From: Cellvibrio zantedeschiae
GTDB lineage: Bacteria > Pseudomonadota > Gammaproteobacteria > Pseudomonadales > Cellvibrionaceae
DNA length: 64,000 nucleotides
Direction: 5' to 3'
Assembly: GCF_014652535.1 (NCBI RefSeq)
Contig: NZ_BMYZ01000001.1
Span: forward strand, 744,001 to 808,000
Position numbers and translations under genes: made by a program. Shown piece after piece: positions 54,182 to 62,972 of the stretch; the stretch's first letter is position 1; each line of letters opens with the position of its first letter. The notes under the pieces are model-generated. The model did not search any database and was not told where the DNA came from. It worked only from the letters and a program-made list of their open reading frames with translations.

Positions 54182-56101
54182 ATGAATCCTGTTATTGGAA
54201 AGCTATTGAGAAAAAACTTATTAGGTTGGGGATGCTTGCTAGTGATGAGCAGCCTTATTCCCGCTTGTGGTGGCGGAGGTGGTTCTGGTGGTGACCAAAA
54301 CTCTAATAGCTCATCTTCTACTCAAATCGAACCACCACCCATTGTTCCAAAGCCGGTGGTACTAAAACCAGATACAGCGCCCGATCCTGCATTACCTGCA
54401 CGCGGTTCGCCGGATTGGGATAAAGCTGTAGAAGCTTCCCGATTTTTATCCAAGGCAACCTTTGGTGCAACAGCAAAAGATATTGATTACATCATTAAAA
54501 ATGGCAAGTCTGCGTGGCTTGAACAACAGTTTGCAAAGCCGCAAACACCGCAACTAACCCTGTTTAAAAAACGCCTTGAAGATTTGGGCTTTGTTGCTGT
54601 GCCACCTTATATGTATAACGGCGGTGACTCTACGCGTGAAGAGTTTACATTTGAGCGCGTTATTTTTCAGCATCATATCTGGATGGAAACAAGTATTTGG
54701 GGTGAAGATCAACTTCGCTCGCGCGTCGCTCATGCATTGAGTCAAATTCTGGTAGTTTCACAGTTTGGTGCAAATCAATTTGCGCGCGAAACAGGGTTTG
54801 CAAATTATATTGATATTTTAGCGCATGGCTCTTTTGGCAATTATGGTGAGCTATTAACGGATATTACCTTAAATCCCATTATGGGGCTTTATCTCAATAC
54901 GCTGAATAATCCCAAAGCAGATGAAGCTAAATTTACCCGACCAGATGAAAATTATGCACGCGAAGTTATGCAATTATTTAGCATTGGTTTGTATCAGCTC
55001 AATAATGACGGCACTTTAAAGCTGGATGCAAATGGGAAAAAAATAGCTACCTACAATCAACAAACGGTTAAAGAGTTCGCTCGCGTTTTCACGGGTTGGA
55101 GTTATTCAACCTATACCGAATTTGCGCAAAATGGTGTTTTTACAATTTACCCTGCGGCAATCGCTAACATTGATCCAATGAAAGCGTTTCAGGAATATCA
55201 CGATGTGGGTAGCAAAACGTTATTGAATGGTGAGGTTATTCCCGCGGGGCAAACGGCCAGGCAAGATATAGATTCGGCAATTCGCAATATTATGAATCAT
55301 CCTAACGTGGGACCATTCATATCCAAGCAACTTATTCAATATTTGATCACCAGTAATCCCTCTAATGCTTATGTAAACCGTGTTGCTACTGTTTTTAACG
55401 ATAATGGCAGCGGCGTGAAAGGTGATATGAAAGCAGTGGTTAAAGCTATTTACATGGATGACGAAGCCAATACGCCTGCCGATCAAAATAGTAGTTATGG
55501 AAAATTTAAAGAAACCCCCTTGGCAGTTTCCGGTATTTGGCGCGCTTTTAAAGCGCAAGGTGTTCCTATTAAAAGTCCGCGCACAGGAACTGTAACGACT
55601 ATTGCCCATCATCATTACGGCCCGGAAGAACAAGAGATGCTGCATGCGCCTTCTGTTTTTAACTACTACAGCAGTGATTACAGCCCGCCGGGCAATTTAT
55701 CTAAAAAGAAAATACTCGCTCCGGAAACTCAAATCTTTGATGGCCTGCTTGCGGTGCATCAAAATAATCTCATGGCTAATATTATTTTTAGGCGGGCGAT
55801 GAACGATAAAAATATTTATACCGGTGAAGATGCTGGTGAAATCAATGGCATTATTCCTTATGGAGACTATTGGAATCCTCACGTAAAAGCATTGTTGAAC
55901 TTAACCGAAGAGCGCGCGCTGGCAGAAAAACCTGAAGCGTTAGTAGACAGGATTAATTTGCTGTTAACCCAAGGGAAAATAAATGCGGAAGATTCGGCGC
56001 TTATTGTTAAGCATATTAGTTCGATTGCCGATCCGCTAGAACGTATTTATGAAGCGATTTACATAATTGCTATTTCACCTGAATATGCTGTGCAAGGATA
56101 A
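54182..56101 (+). CDS. DUF1800 secreted lipoprotein
   Basis: 639 aa. A lipoprotein signal peptide ends in SSLIPACGGGGGSGGDQNSN, a lipidated Cys followed by a Gly/Ser/Asn linker and then a proline-rich stretch. The DUF1800 domain covers most of the rest: ASRFLSKATFGATAKDIDYI, LRSRVAHALSQILVVSQFG, ENYAREVMQLFSIGLYQLN and TVKEFARVFTGWSY. The family is uncharacterised but almost always adjacent to DUF1501 genes, as here. Likely cell-surface or periplasmic. Confidence 0.9.
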   Translation: MNPVIGKLLRKNLLGWGCLLVMSSLIPACGGGGGSGGDQNSNSSSSTQIEPPPIVPKPVVLKPDTAPDPALPARGSPDWDKAVEASRFLSKATFGATAKDIDYIIKNGKSAWLEQQFAKPQTPQLTLFKKRLEDLGFVAVPPYMYNGGDSTREEFTFERVIFQHHIWMETSIWGEDQLRSRVAHALSQILVVSQFGANQFARETGFANYIDILAHGSFGNYGELLTDITLNPIMGLYLNTLNNPKADEAKFTRPDENYAREVMQLFSIGLYQLNNDGTLKLDANGKKIATYNQQTVKEFARVFTGWSYSTYTEFAQNGVFTIYPAAIANIDPMKAFQEYHDVGSKTLLNGEVIPAGQTARQDIDSAIRNIMNHPNVGPFISKQLIQYLITSNPSNAYVNRVATVFNDNGSGVKGDMKAVVKAIYMDDEANTPADQNSSYGKFKETPLAVSGIWRAFKAQGVPIKSPRTGTVTTIAHHHYGPEEQEMLHAPSVFNYYSSDYSPPGNLSKKKILAPETQIFDGLLAVHQNNLMANIIFRRAMNDKNIYTGEDAGEINGIIPYGDYWNPHVKALLNLTEERALAEKPEALVDRINLLLTQGKINAEDSALIVKHISSIADPLERIYEAIYIIAISPEYAVQG

Positions 56102-56106
56102 TAACT

Positions 56107-57477
56107 ATGAAAATAATAAATTCGCGTCGTTCATTTATTAAAAATATGGGTGCAGGTCTTTTAGGAGGCGCAGCTTTTGGCAGCGGAATTTTGCCGGCTT
56201 TTGCTAACGCGGCAACAAACTCATCTAGCCAATACAAAGCTTTGATTTGCCTTAATCTGAATGGCGGCAATGATGCATTTAATACCATAGTTCCCATGGC
56301 TGATTCTGTTTACGCAAACTACAACAAAATCAGGCAAGAGTTAGCGTTGCCGAAAGAGAAACTAAATGCGCTTGTGCATGCTAATACAGCATCAGCACCT
56401 TATGGTTTGCACCCGGTGTTGGGTGATGTAAGTAAACTTTACAACAAAGGTAAACTTGCTGTTGTCGCTAACCTTGGCAATTTAATTGAGCCCGTTGAGA
56501 AAGCTTCTTACAAACAAGCGGGCACGCGTTTGCCCAGCAGTTTATTTGCGCACAATGATCAAGCAATATTTTCGCACGCATTAAATAACGGCCCGTTGGA
56601 TAGCGGGTGGGCGGGGCGCATAGCTGAAGCTTTGGGTGATTTTAATATCAATCAACAATTAGCGATGAATATTACCTTGTCGGGTTCTAATCAGTTGCAA
56701 CGTGGTCACGAAATAATGCCGTTTGGGTTAACCAAAGCAGGTATTAATAAGATGAGCGCTTTATCGGAAGATAATCCTGGAGACTTGTCTGCAAAAAGAG
56801 CGCAATTATACCGGCACTTTTTAGGCCGCAATCACGCTAATCCTTTACAGCAATATTTTTCTGATACAGGAACCCAAGCGTGGACAATGTCCAAATACGT
56901 TGCAGATATTTTGGATCGCCAGCCAAAAATCAATACTCCTTTGATGTCATCACGAGGCTTGAGTGAAAGCTTCGCAACGGTTGCACGTATCATTGCCGCA
57001 AACCAGGACTTTCAAGTTAAGCGCCAAATTTTTTACATTAATTTTGGCCCTTTCGACACTCATGGTTATCAATTAATTGGACAAGCGAATTTGTTGACGG
57101 AATTAAATAGCGCCTTGTCTGAGTTTTATGAAACCCTAACTGCATTAGGTTATGAAGATAAGGTCACTACTTTTACGCTGTCTGAATTTGGCCGAACTTT
57201 GTCTCGTAACGGTACAGATGGGACGGACCATGGCTGGGGTAGCCACCATTTTGTCATGGGTGGTGCGGTAAAGGGGCAACAAATTTTTGGGAAAATGCCT
57301 AGTCTTGAATTGGGTAGCGATGATGATATTGGTGAAGGCAGAATTATTCCAACACTCAGCTTTGATCAGTATGCTGCAACGCTTGCGCAATGGTTTGGCG
57401 TGAGCAGTGATGATGTGGATAAGATATTCCCAAATTTAAAAAACTTTTCTACTAAAAACATCGGCTTTTTAACCTAA
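56107..57477 (+). CDS. DUF1501 Tat-exported protein
   Basis: 456 aa. Tat signal peptide: SRRSFIKNMGAGLLGGAAFG (twin arginine near residues 6-7). The DUF1501 domain belongs to the sulfatase/alkaline-phosphatase-like fold: LICLNLNGGNDAFNTIVPMA near the start, FYINFGPFDTHGYQ, TFTLSEFGRTLSRNGTDGTD and HGWGSHHFVMGGAVKG. Partner of the DUF1800 gene, five bases upstream. Tat export suggests folding or metal loading in the cytosol. Confidence 0.92.
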   Translation: MKIINSRRSFIKNMGAGLLGGAAFGSGILPAFANAATNSSSQYKALICLNLNGGNDAFNTIVPMADSVYANYNKIRQELALPKEKLNALVHANTASAPYGLHPVLGDVSKLYNKGKLAVVANLGNLIEPVEKASYKQAGTRLPSSLFAHNDQAIFSHALNNGPLDSGWAGRIAEALGDFNINQQLAMNITLSGSNQLQRGHEIMPFGLTKAGINKMSALSEDNPGDLSAKRAQLYRHFLGRNHANPLQQYFSDTGTQAWTMSKYVADILDRQPKINTPLMSSRGLSESFATVARIIAANQDFQVKRQIFYINFGPFDTHGYQLIGQANLLTELNSALSEFYETLTALGYEDKVTTFTLSEFGRTLSRNGTDGTDHGWGSHHFVMGGAVKGQQIFGKMPSLELGSDDDIGEGRIIPTLSFDQYAATLAQWFGVSSDDVDKIFPNLKNFSTKNIGFLT

Positions 57478-57494
57478 TCATTCCCATTCAATTA

Positions 57495-57537
57495 AATCCG
57501 CGTTAGATTGCGCACTCTTGTGTTACTAGCGCGGATT
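57495..57537 (+). promoter_or_regulatory. 12-bp stem-loop ending 5 bases before the avtA start
   Basis: AATCCGCGTTAG (57495-57506) pairs with CTAGCGCGGATT (57526-57537) with one G-T pair, around a 19-base loop. The 3' arm covers the region where the ribosome site of avtA should be. It may be a terminator-like structure after DUF1501 or a translation control. Confidence 0.5.
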
Positions 57538-57542
57538 CCTAC

Positions 57543-58796
57543 ATGCAATTTTCCCGATTCGGCAAAAAACTCAGCGGCAACGCTGGCATAGTTCAATTAA
57601 TGGACGACTTGGGTGATGCCCTGCGTACCAATCCTAATATGATTTTTATGGGCGGCGGTAACCCTGCTCGAATTCCCGCAATGGAAGAAGCTTTTGCCGA
57701 AGCGCTCGAAAAAACCTTACAAAGCCCACAAGAATCCCATCAGCTCTTAGGTGTATATCAACCGCCACAAGGCGATGTGGATGTGCTTGATGCTTTGGCA
57801 AAAATGCTCGGCAGCGAATACGGCTGGCCGCTCACGCGCGACAACATCGCTCTCAGTAACGGTAGTCAGTCGGCGTTTTTTGTTTTGTTTAATATGTTTG
57901 CGGGTGATTATGATAACGGCATAAAAAAGCAAATTCAGTTTCCGCTTGCGCCGGAATATTTGGGGTACAACGACCTCGGTATTAGCGATGAGTTTTTTAC
58001 CTCCACTCGCCCAAGTGTTGAATTGTTGGATGACGGCTTTTTTAAATATCACGTAGATTTTACTAAACTCAAAATAACGGAAAGTACAGGCGCCATTTGT
58101 GTGTCGCGCCCAACCAATCCTACTGGTAATGTGTTGAGTGATGAAGAGCTTGATCACCTCGACCAGCTTGCGCAAGAACACGATGTTCCTCTAATTGTTG
58201 ATGGCGCCTACGGAACACCTTTTCCCAATATTTTATTTGCAGATATCAAACCCCACTGGAATCAAAATACGATTTTGGTGTTGAGTCTCTCCAAGTTAGG
58301 TTTACCTGGTGCTCGTACTGGCATCGTGATTGCGAATCCAACTGTGATAAATGCTTTCGCAAAAGCCAACACTATTCTAAATTTAGCCTGCGGTAATTTT
58401 GGTCCTGCGCTTGCGAAACAATTGTTAGTTGATGGAAAAATCTTGCAGCTTAGTCGCGAAGTAGTTGCACCTTTCTATCGCGAAAAAATGGAAAGTGCGG
58501 TACGCATTTTTAAACAGCATCTCGGTAATTTACCTTACCGAATCCATAAACCCGAAGGCGCAATTTTCCTGTGGCTGTGGTTTAAAGATTTGCCGATTAC
58601 CAGCGAAGAACTTTACCAGCGTTTAAAAGCACGCGGCGTTTTGGTAATTTCCGGCCACCATTTCTTTCCCGGTTTGGAAGAAGAATGGCAACACAGCCAT
58701 GAGTGTATTCGCGTGACTTATTGTCAGGATGCGAGTGTGGTGGAGGCGGGTGCGAGGATTATTGCGGAAGAGGTGAGGGGAATATTTAATTTATGA
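57543..58796 (+). CDS. avtA: Valine-pyruvate aminotransferase-like PLP enzyme
   Basis: 417 aa, fold-type I aminotransferase of the AvtA type. QFSRFGKKLSGNAGIVQLMD and MIFMGGGNPARIP are diagnostic for AvtA. The PLP lysine is in VLSLSKLGLPGARTGIV. VSRPTNPTGNVLSDEEL and VDGAYGTPFPN contact the cofactor. Transfers the amino group between valine or alanine and keto acids. The start ATG is 5 bases after a strong stem-loop. No adjacent branched-chain biosynthesis genes. Confidence 0.93.
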   Translation: MQFSRFGKKLSGNAGIVQLMDDLGDALRTNPNMIFMGGGNPARIPAMEEAFAEALEKTLQSPQESHQLLGVYQPPQGDVDVLDALAKMLGSEYGWPLTRDNIALSNGSQSAFFVLFNMFAGDYDNGIKKQIQFPLAPEYLGYNDLGISDEFFTSTRPSVELLDDGFFKYHVDFTKLKITESTGAICVSRPTNPTGNVLSDEELDHLDQLAQEHDVPLIVDGAYGTPFPNILFADIKPHWNQNTILVLSLSKLGLPGARTGIVIANPTVINAFAKANTILNLACGNFGPALAKQLLVDGKILQLSREVVAPFYREKMESAVRIFKQHLGNLPYRIHKPEGAIFLWLWFKDLPITSEELYQRLKARGVLVISGHHFFPGLEEEWQHSHECIRVTYCQDASVVEAGARIIAEEVRGIFNL

Positions 58797-58833
58797 TTGG
58801 GACTATTAACGGACGGGGATTAAGCGAGGAAAT

Positions 58834-59154
58834 ATGATTTCGAATAAAAATGTTTTCTTCCTTGGTTCATTGAGCGGCTTGGTAGCAGGGCTGGCGTGGG
58901 GACTCATTATCTTTACTGGTTTTGCCCAATTGTTCAAAGTAATAATCTTGATTATAGGTGTGGTAACTTATTTTTATTTGCAGAATTACACAATGAAAGG
59001 AGTCGGGGTGCCAAATTCAAAAGAAATGTATTCTTCCAAGTTCTGGTCGTTAACATCTCAAAGATTTCAGAAGTTCAGCATTTTTTTTAGCGGTGCACTC
59101 GCGCCTTACTTTATTGCGTTAGCTAGCTATATAGTTTTTAGTTCAATAAAATAA
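58834..59154 (+). CDS. Small membrane protein of unknown function
   Basis: 106 aa with about three hydrophobic segments: FFLGSLSGLVAGLAWGLIIF, FKVIILIIGVVTYFYL and, at the C terminus, APYFIALASYIVF. A polar loop of about 35 residues lies between the second and third. I recognise no family. The ribosome site GAGGAAAT is upstream. It is a single gene behind avtA with no clear terminator between them. Confidence 0.6.
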   Translation: MISNKNVFFLGSLSGLVAGLAWGLIIFTGFAQLFKVIILIIGVVTYFYLQNYTMKGVGVPNSKEMYSSKFWSLTSQRFQKFSIFFSGALAPYFIALASYIVFSSIK

Positions 59155-59246
59155 CTGATCTTCCCTAAGAGCTGATCCTAGGGCTATTGTCTCCATGCAG
59201 TGTGACTACTTTCGGCTAAATTTACTGCGTACCCTTAAAAGCTAAA

Positions 59247-59597
59247 TCACTTCCGCCAAAACCATTTCTTCGGCGCAGCCGTCAACTCTGCAATTTGCGC
59301 CTGCTTATGCTCATCATCGGTAAACCAATAATAATCGTGCTTGGTTTTTGGTTTTATCCATCCTTTAAATTGCGCAATATGTTCAACATTTAATACTGGC
59401 ATGCCGAGTTTTCGGTCCGCATTAAAGCTGCGGTTCCAGTCAACCAAAATTTCTACTTTTGCGGTAGCAACAGCGAGCTGTTCGGTTTCTGCTTGTATAA
59501 GGCGGCAAGCAATGAAACCAACAACAGGTTCGGTGCGGTTATAGTTTTCAAAAAATATATTCGCGCCGGAAATTACAACGGTGTAGTACTTCATCAT
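59247..59597 (-). CDS. Small hypothetical cytosolic protein
   Basis: 116 aa, no signal peptide or membrane segment. Composition is ordinary, with several aromatic residues (KHDYYWFTDDEHKQAQ, KKWFWRK at the C terminus). The mixed beta-alpha pattern at the start (YYTVVISGANIFF) suggests a compact domain. No family recognised. It lies 12 bases after the DUF1704 gene on the same strand and may be translated with it. Confidence 0.6.
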   Translation of the reverse strand: MMKYYTVVISGANIFFENYNRTEPVVGFIACRLIQAETEQLAVATAKVEILVDWNRSFNADRKLGMPVLNVEHIAQFKGWIKPKTKHDYYWFTDDEHKQAQIAELTAAPKKWFWRK

Positions 59598-59609
59598 TTA
59601 ATAAACACG

Positions 59610-60947
59610 TTAGTCTAATTCAACATCAGTTTTATCTGGATACAGCGGAACGGATACAGGCATTTTTTGGAAGAGCTTGCTGAAGTGTTGCTGCACTTTA
59701 GCGATGTTCATTAAGCCCATGCTGCTTGAGAATCCAAACCACACATAAAGCCCGTTCAAATCGCGAAACATCGGTGGCAAATATTTTGGTCCTGCAATGA
59801 CACCTTCCAAATAGCGCTCGTAAAGCAACGGCAAATCGTCCAGGGTTACTTTGCCAACAAACAGCATGGGAATAATTTCGGGTACACCGGATTGAATAGC
59901 GCTGCGAATAAAATTCACGTTTTCCACGAAACCTTTCACATAAGAAATATCCTTGGTAAACACTGAACCACCGCTTAATGTGCCGCCGCGGAACACCCGC
60001 TGGGTAACACGGTAGCTATCGTGCTCGCTAATTCCCCGGTCCAGGAAATGCCGGTATACCTCGCAAAAATCTGCCCCTTGTTCCGCCAGGTCCACCGCTA
60101 CTACGCGGTCGCTAATACGACGTGCGCGTTGGGGAAATGAGCTAAAGGTCAGGGTTTCCATCAGCACGGCCATGCCTTCCTGAATTGCGGTAATACGCGG
60201 CGAGCCTACGCTCAACCAGGTTGCCCAGGGTTGTTGACGGCCATTGAGGGTGGTGCCTATATGAACCCAGCCCTCGTGCACCTCCAGCACTTGCAAGTCC
60301 AATTCAGAGAACACGGCGCGGCGGTTGATCTTAATACAGTCACCGCCAGCGGAGGCGTCAGACACTATGTCATCGCTGATTTCGACTCTTACTTCGCCAT
60401 TGCCAAAATAGTCGTTCATTCTCCAGAGCAGGCTACTAACAGCTTGCTCCGAGCTAATGTTGTTGGTGTAGGGGCGGTTGAGATGTTCCACTGCGGGTAG
60501 CGAGAACACGTGGCACAGGCGCTCGCCCATTTCGCGCAGGGTTTTGCGGTCGCCCCGGATTTTGTCCTGCGCCGAGCCATAGAGTAACTTGCTGAAGTGG
60601 CCGAATTGATGGGTTCCGCGCGCCTTCAAAAGCTCGATCACAATCTGGTATTGGTCGATGGTGGCGAGCAGTATGTGGCCTAGCGCATCGCCGCGCCCCA
60701 AATCACGGCGCACATCGGTTTTGAGTTCTTTGAGCTGTTGATAAACTTTTTCGGTATCGAACGCGAGGCGTTGGTTTTGATAGAAATCGGCGCCGAGTTG
60801 CGGTAATTCGCGACCGCCTTTAGCGCAGAAAATGGCCTCAAGCTCGCTGGGCCATTTGATCGCATCCAGAATGCGAATCGGTTTTTGCAGGGCTACCAAG
60901 CGATTGGATAGGCTTCGCAAACGCTCCAAATAGGCTTGATTCGTCAT
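59610..60947 (-). CDS. DUF1704 (QEGLA-motif) metallopeptidase-like protein
   Basis: 445 aa of the family once named flavohemoglobin expression-modulating QEGLA motif protein. The motif is QEGMA here (about residue 255). A zinc-peptidase-type HExxxH is present as VHEGWVHIGTTLNG (about 224-229), and the downstream ICR-like EQGADFCEVYRHFLDRG follows. Related eukaryotic enzymes (MATCAP) are tyrosine carboxypeptidases, so peptidase activity is plausible but unproven. Soluble, no signal peptide. Confidence 0.87.
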   Translation of the reverse strand: MTNQAYLERLRSLSNRLVALQKPIRILDAIKWPSELEAIFCAKGGRELPQLGADFYQNQRLAFDTEKVYQQLKELKTDVRRDLGRGDALGHILLATIDQYQIVIELLKARGTHQFGHFSKLLYGSAQDKIRGDRKTLREMGERLCHVFSLPAVEHLNRPYTNNISSEQAVSSLLWRMNDYFGNGEVRVEISDDIVSDASAGGDCIKINRRAVFSELDLQVLEVHEGWVHIGTTLNGRQQPWATWLSVGSPRITAIQEGMAVLMETLTFSSFPQRARRISDRVVAVDLAEQGADFCEVYRHFLDRGISEHDSYRVTQRVFRGGTLSGGSVFTKDISYVKGFVENVNFIRSAIQSGVPEIIPMLFVGKVTLDDLPLLYERYLEGVIAGPKYLPPMFRDLNGLYVWFGFSSSMGLMNIAKVQQHFSKLFQKMPVSVPLYPDKTDVELD

Positions 60948-61226
60948 AAAGGATGTTCATCATAAAGGCGATAAGGCAACAGCGATTGCGCTGTCATCGA
61001 CGCGCCCATTCTAACTGTTGGCAGGCCAAAAGTGATTATCCGGGTGGCGATTTATGGCAAAAACTTGAGAATTTCTTTTAATTTATTGCCGCAGGGTATA
61101 AAACCGTAAAAATGCTTGCTTGGGCTTCGTTAGTCAGTGTAAATAGCCGACGTTAATTTTTTGCCCCGTGAAAAGCACGATTTTGAATCGAGCAGCCGAA
61201 TCTTACTGAGGTTATTAAGACTGCCC

Positions 61227-61538
61227 ATGGCATTTGTTGCACTGGAAAAACTTCATCAGCTTTACGACGGCTATCGTCGTGTGTTTCGGATTGGTGGCCG
61301 CGAGTGGATTCTATTGCAAGAAGAGGGCAGGGTTTATTGCATCGCTAACCAATGCCCCCATTTGCAAGCGCCTTTGACACAGGCAAGCATTAGTAAAAAT
61401 ACACTGCGGTGTCCCGCCCACGGTATTGAGTTTGATTTGCGCTCTGGTATGCCAATTAATCCATTAAGCTGCCGCCATGCACTGACTTTTTTGCCATTAA
61501 TTTACGACGGAAATCAAATTGGCTTAGATCTCCACTAA
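61227..61538 (+). CDS. Rieske [2Fe-2S] ferredoxin-like protein
   Basis: 103 aa from the ATG at 61227; the upstream frame to 61161 is not family-like. Rieske motifs CPHLQAPL (CxH) and CPAHGIEFDLRSG (CxxH) are intact, spaced by about 17 residues. A soluble electron carrier or ferredoxin subunit, of the type also fused to dioxygenases; no oxygenase is adjacent. The preceding 280 bases back to DUF1704 hold no other gene that I can support. Confidence 0.88.
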   Translation: MAFVALEKLHQLYDGYRRVFRIGGREWILLQEEGRVYCIANQCPHLQAPLTQASISKNTLRCPAHGIEFDLRSGMPINPLSCRHALTFLPLIYDGNQIGLDLH

Positions 61539-61570
61539 GCATAATCCCAAAACAATAAGCAAGGTTGGCC

Positions 61571-62887
61571 ATGTCTATTTTATCGGTTGTTATTTGTATT
61601 GCGTTGTTGGTGTTATTAACGGCGCGCTGGAATATTAATCCTTTTATTGCTTTTCTTATTACGGCAATTTCCGGCGGTGTGATGCTGGGTATTCCGCTCG
61701 ATAAAATCCCCGACTCTGTTGAAAAAGGTATGGGCGGCATTCTTGGGTCGCTGACTGCAATTATTTGTTTGGGCGCTATGTTTGGGAAGTTAATTGCAGA
61801 TTCTGGTGCAGCGCAAAAAATTACCGCCGTGTTGATTCAATTTTGCGGTGAAAAATATATTGCCTGGGCCTTAATGCTTACGGGGTTTTTTGTGGGGATT
61901 CCGCTATTTTATAATGTGGGTTTTGTGCTCCTGGTGCCCCTGGTTTTTTCAGTTGCCTATCAAACTAAATTGCCCGCAGTTTATTTGGGTATTCCTTTGC
62001 TTGCAGCGCTTTCTGTTACCCATGGCTTCTTGCCTCCGCACCCTTCGCCCACTGCTCTGGTACCGCAATTTCAAGCGGACATGGGGCTAACCTTGATTTA
62101 CGGTTTAGTCGTGGGCTTACCTACCATGATGATCGCGGGCCCAATTTTTTCGCGCTTTTTAAAAAATATTCACAGCGAACCTTTATCCACCTTTACACCG
62201 CAAATAATTCCCGACCATGCTTTACCCTCTACGGGAAAAAGTTTTTTTGTTGCGTTATTGCCCGTGTTGATGCTGAGCCTTGCCAGCGTGTTAACGCCTT
62301 TACTGGCGGAACAAATTCAGTTCAAACCTTATGTTTCCTTTTTCGGAAACCCGCTTATGGTGATGTTAGTTTCCTTGATCATCGCTACTTATAGCCTGGG
62401 TTTGGCGCGTGGCCACACGCTTAAGTCGATAATGCAAACCTATACGCAAGCCTTAAAAGATATTTCTGTTATCCTGCTCATCATTGCAGGTGCAGGCGCA
62501 CTTAAGCAGATTTTTGTCGATAGTGGTGTGAGCACTGAAATTGCTGCCGGGTTAAAAAATATCCCGGTTAACCCGCTCTTTCTTGGCTGGTTAATCGCGT
62601 TAATTATCCGTATTTGTCTTGGCTCAGCTACTGTTGCGGGTTTAACTGCTGCGGGTATTGTTGCGCCATTGGTGTTAGCTTCGCCGTCTATCAACCCTAA
62701 TCTTATGGTGCTTGCTATTGGTGCGGGTAGTTTGATGTGCTCGCACGTGAATGACTCCGGCTTTTGGATGTACAAAGAGTATTTTAATTTAAGTTTGAAG
62801 CAGACCTTTGCTTCCTGGTCTGTGATGGAAACTATAGTGGGTACTTTGGGGTTAATTGGTGTTCTGCTACTGGATGTTTTTGTTTAA
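61571..62887 (+). CDS. Gluconate:H+ symporter family permease (GntP)
   Basis: 438 aa with about 12-14 membrane segments. The ATG at 61571 is preferred over a TTG six bases earlier. FLITAISGGVMLGIPLDKIP, LGAMFGKLIADSGAAQKIT and GFLPPHPSPTALVPQF are hallmarks of GntP permeases. It transports gluconate or a related sugar acid with protons. No gluconate kinase or regulator is next to it, so the substrate is not proven. It may supplement the hexuronate transporter at 10.7 kb functionally. Confidence 0.9.
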   Translation: MSILSVVICIALLVLLTARWNINPFIAFLITAISGGVMLGIPLDKIPDSVEKGMGGILGSLTAIICLGAMFGKLIADSGAAQKITAVLIQFCGEKYIAWALMLTGFFVGIPLFYNVGFVLLVPLVFSVAYQTKLPAVYLGIPLLAALSVTHGFLPPHPSPTALVPQFQADMGLTLIYGLVVGLPTMMIAGPIFSRFLKNIHSEPLSTFTPQIIPDHALPSTGKSFFVALLPVLMLSLASVLTPLLAEQIQFKPYVSFFGNPLMVMLVSLIIATYSLGLARGHTLKSIMQTYTQALKDISVILLIIAGAGALKQIFVDSGVSTEIAAGLKNIPVNPLFLGWLIALIIRICLGSATVAGLTAAGIVAPLVLASPSINPNLMVLAIGAGSLMCSHVNDSGFWMYKEYFNLSLKQTFASWSVMETIVGTLGLIGVLLLDVFV

Positions 62888-62972
62888 TTAGATTCTGTTT
62901 CATCACTCTACTTTCACTCTCCAGACTTCAATTGCTAGTAAGTCTTGGTTTAATTTTTAAAAGGTAATGTTT

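Noticed and set aside
55220-55645. 141-codon frame antisense to the DUF1800 gene
   Set aside because: Shadow of a clear family gene; no start signals and atypical composition.
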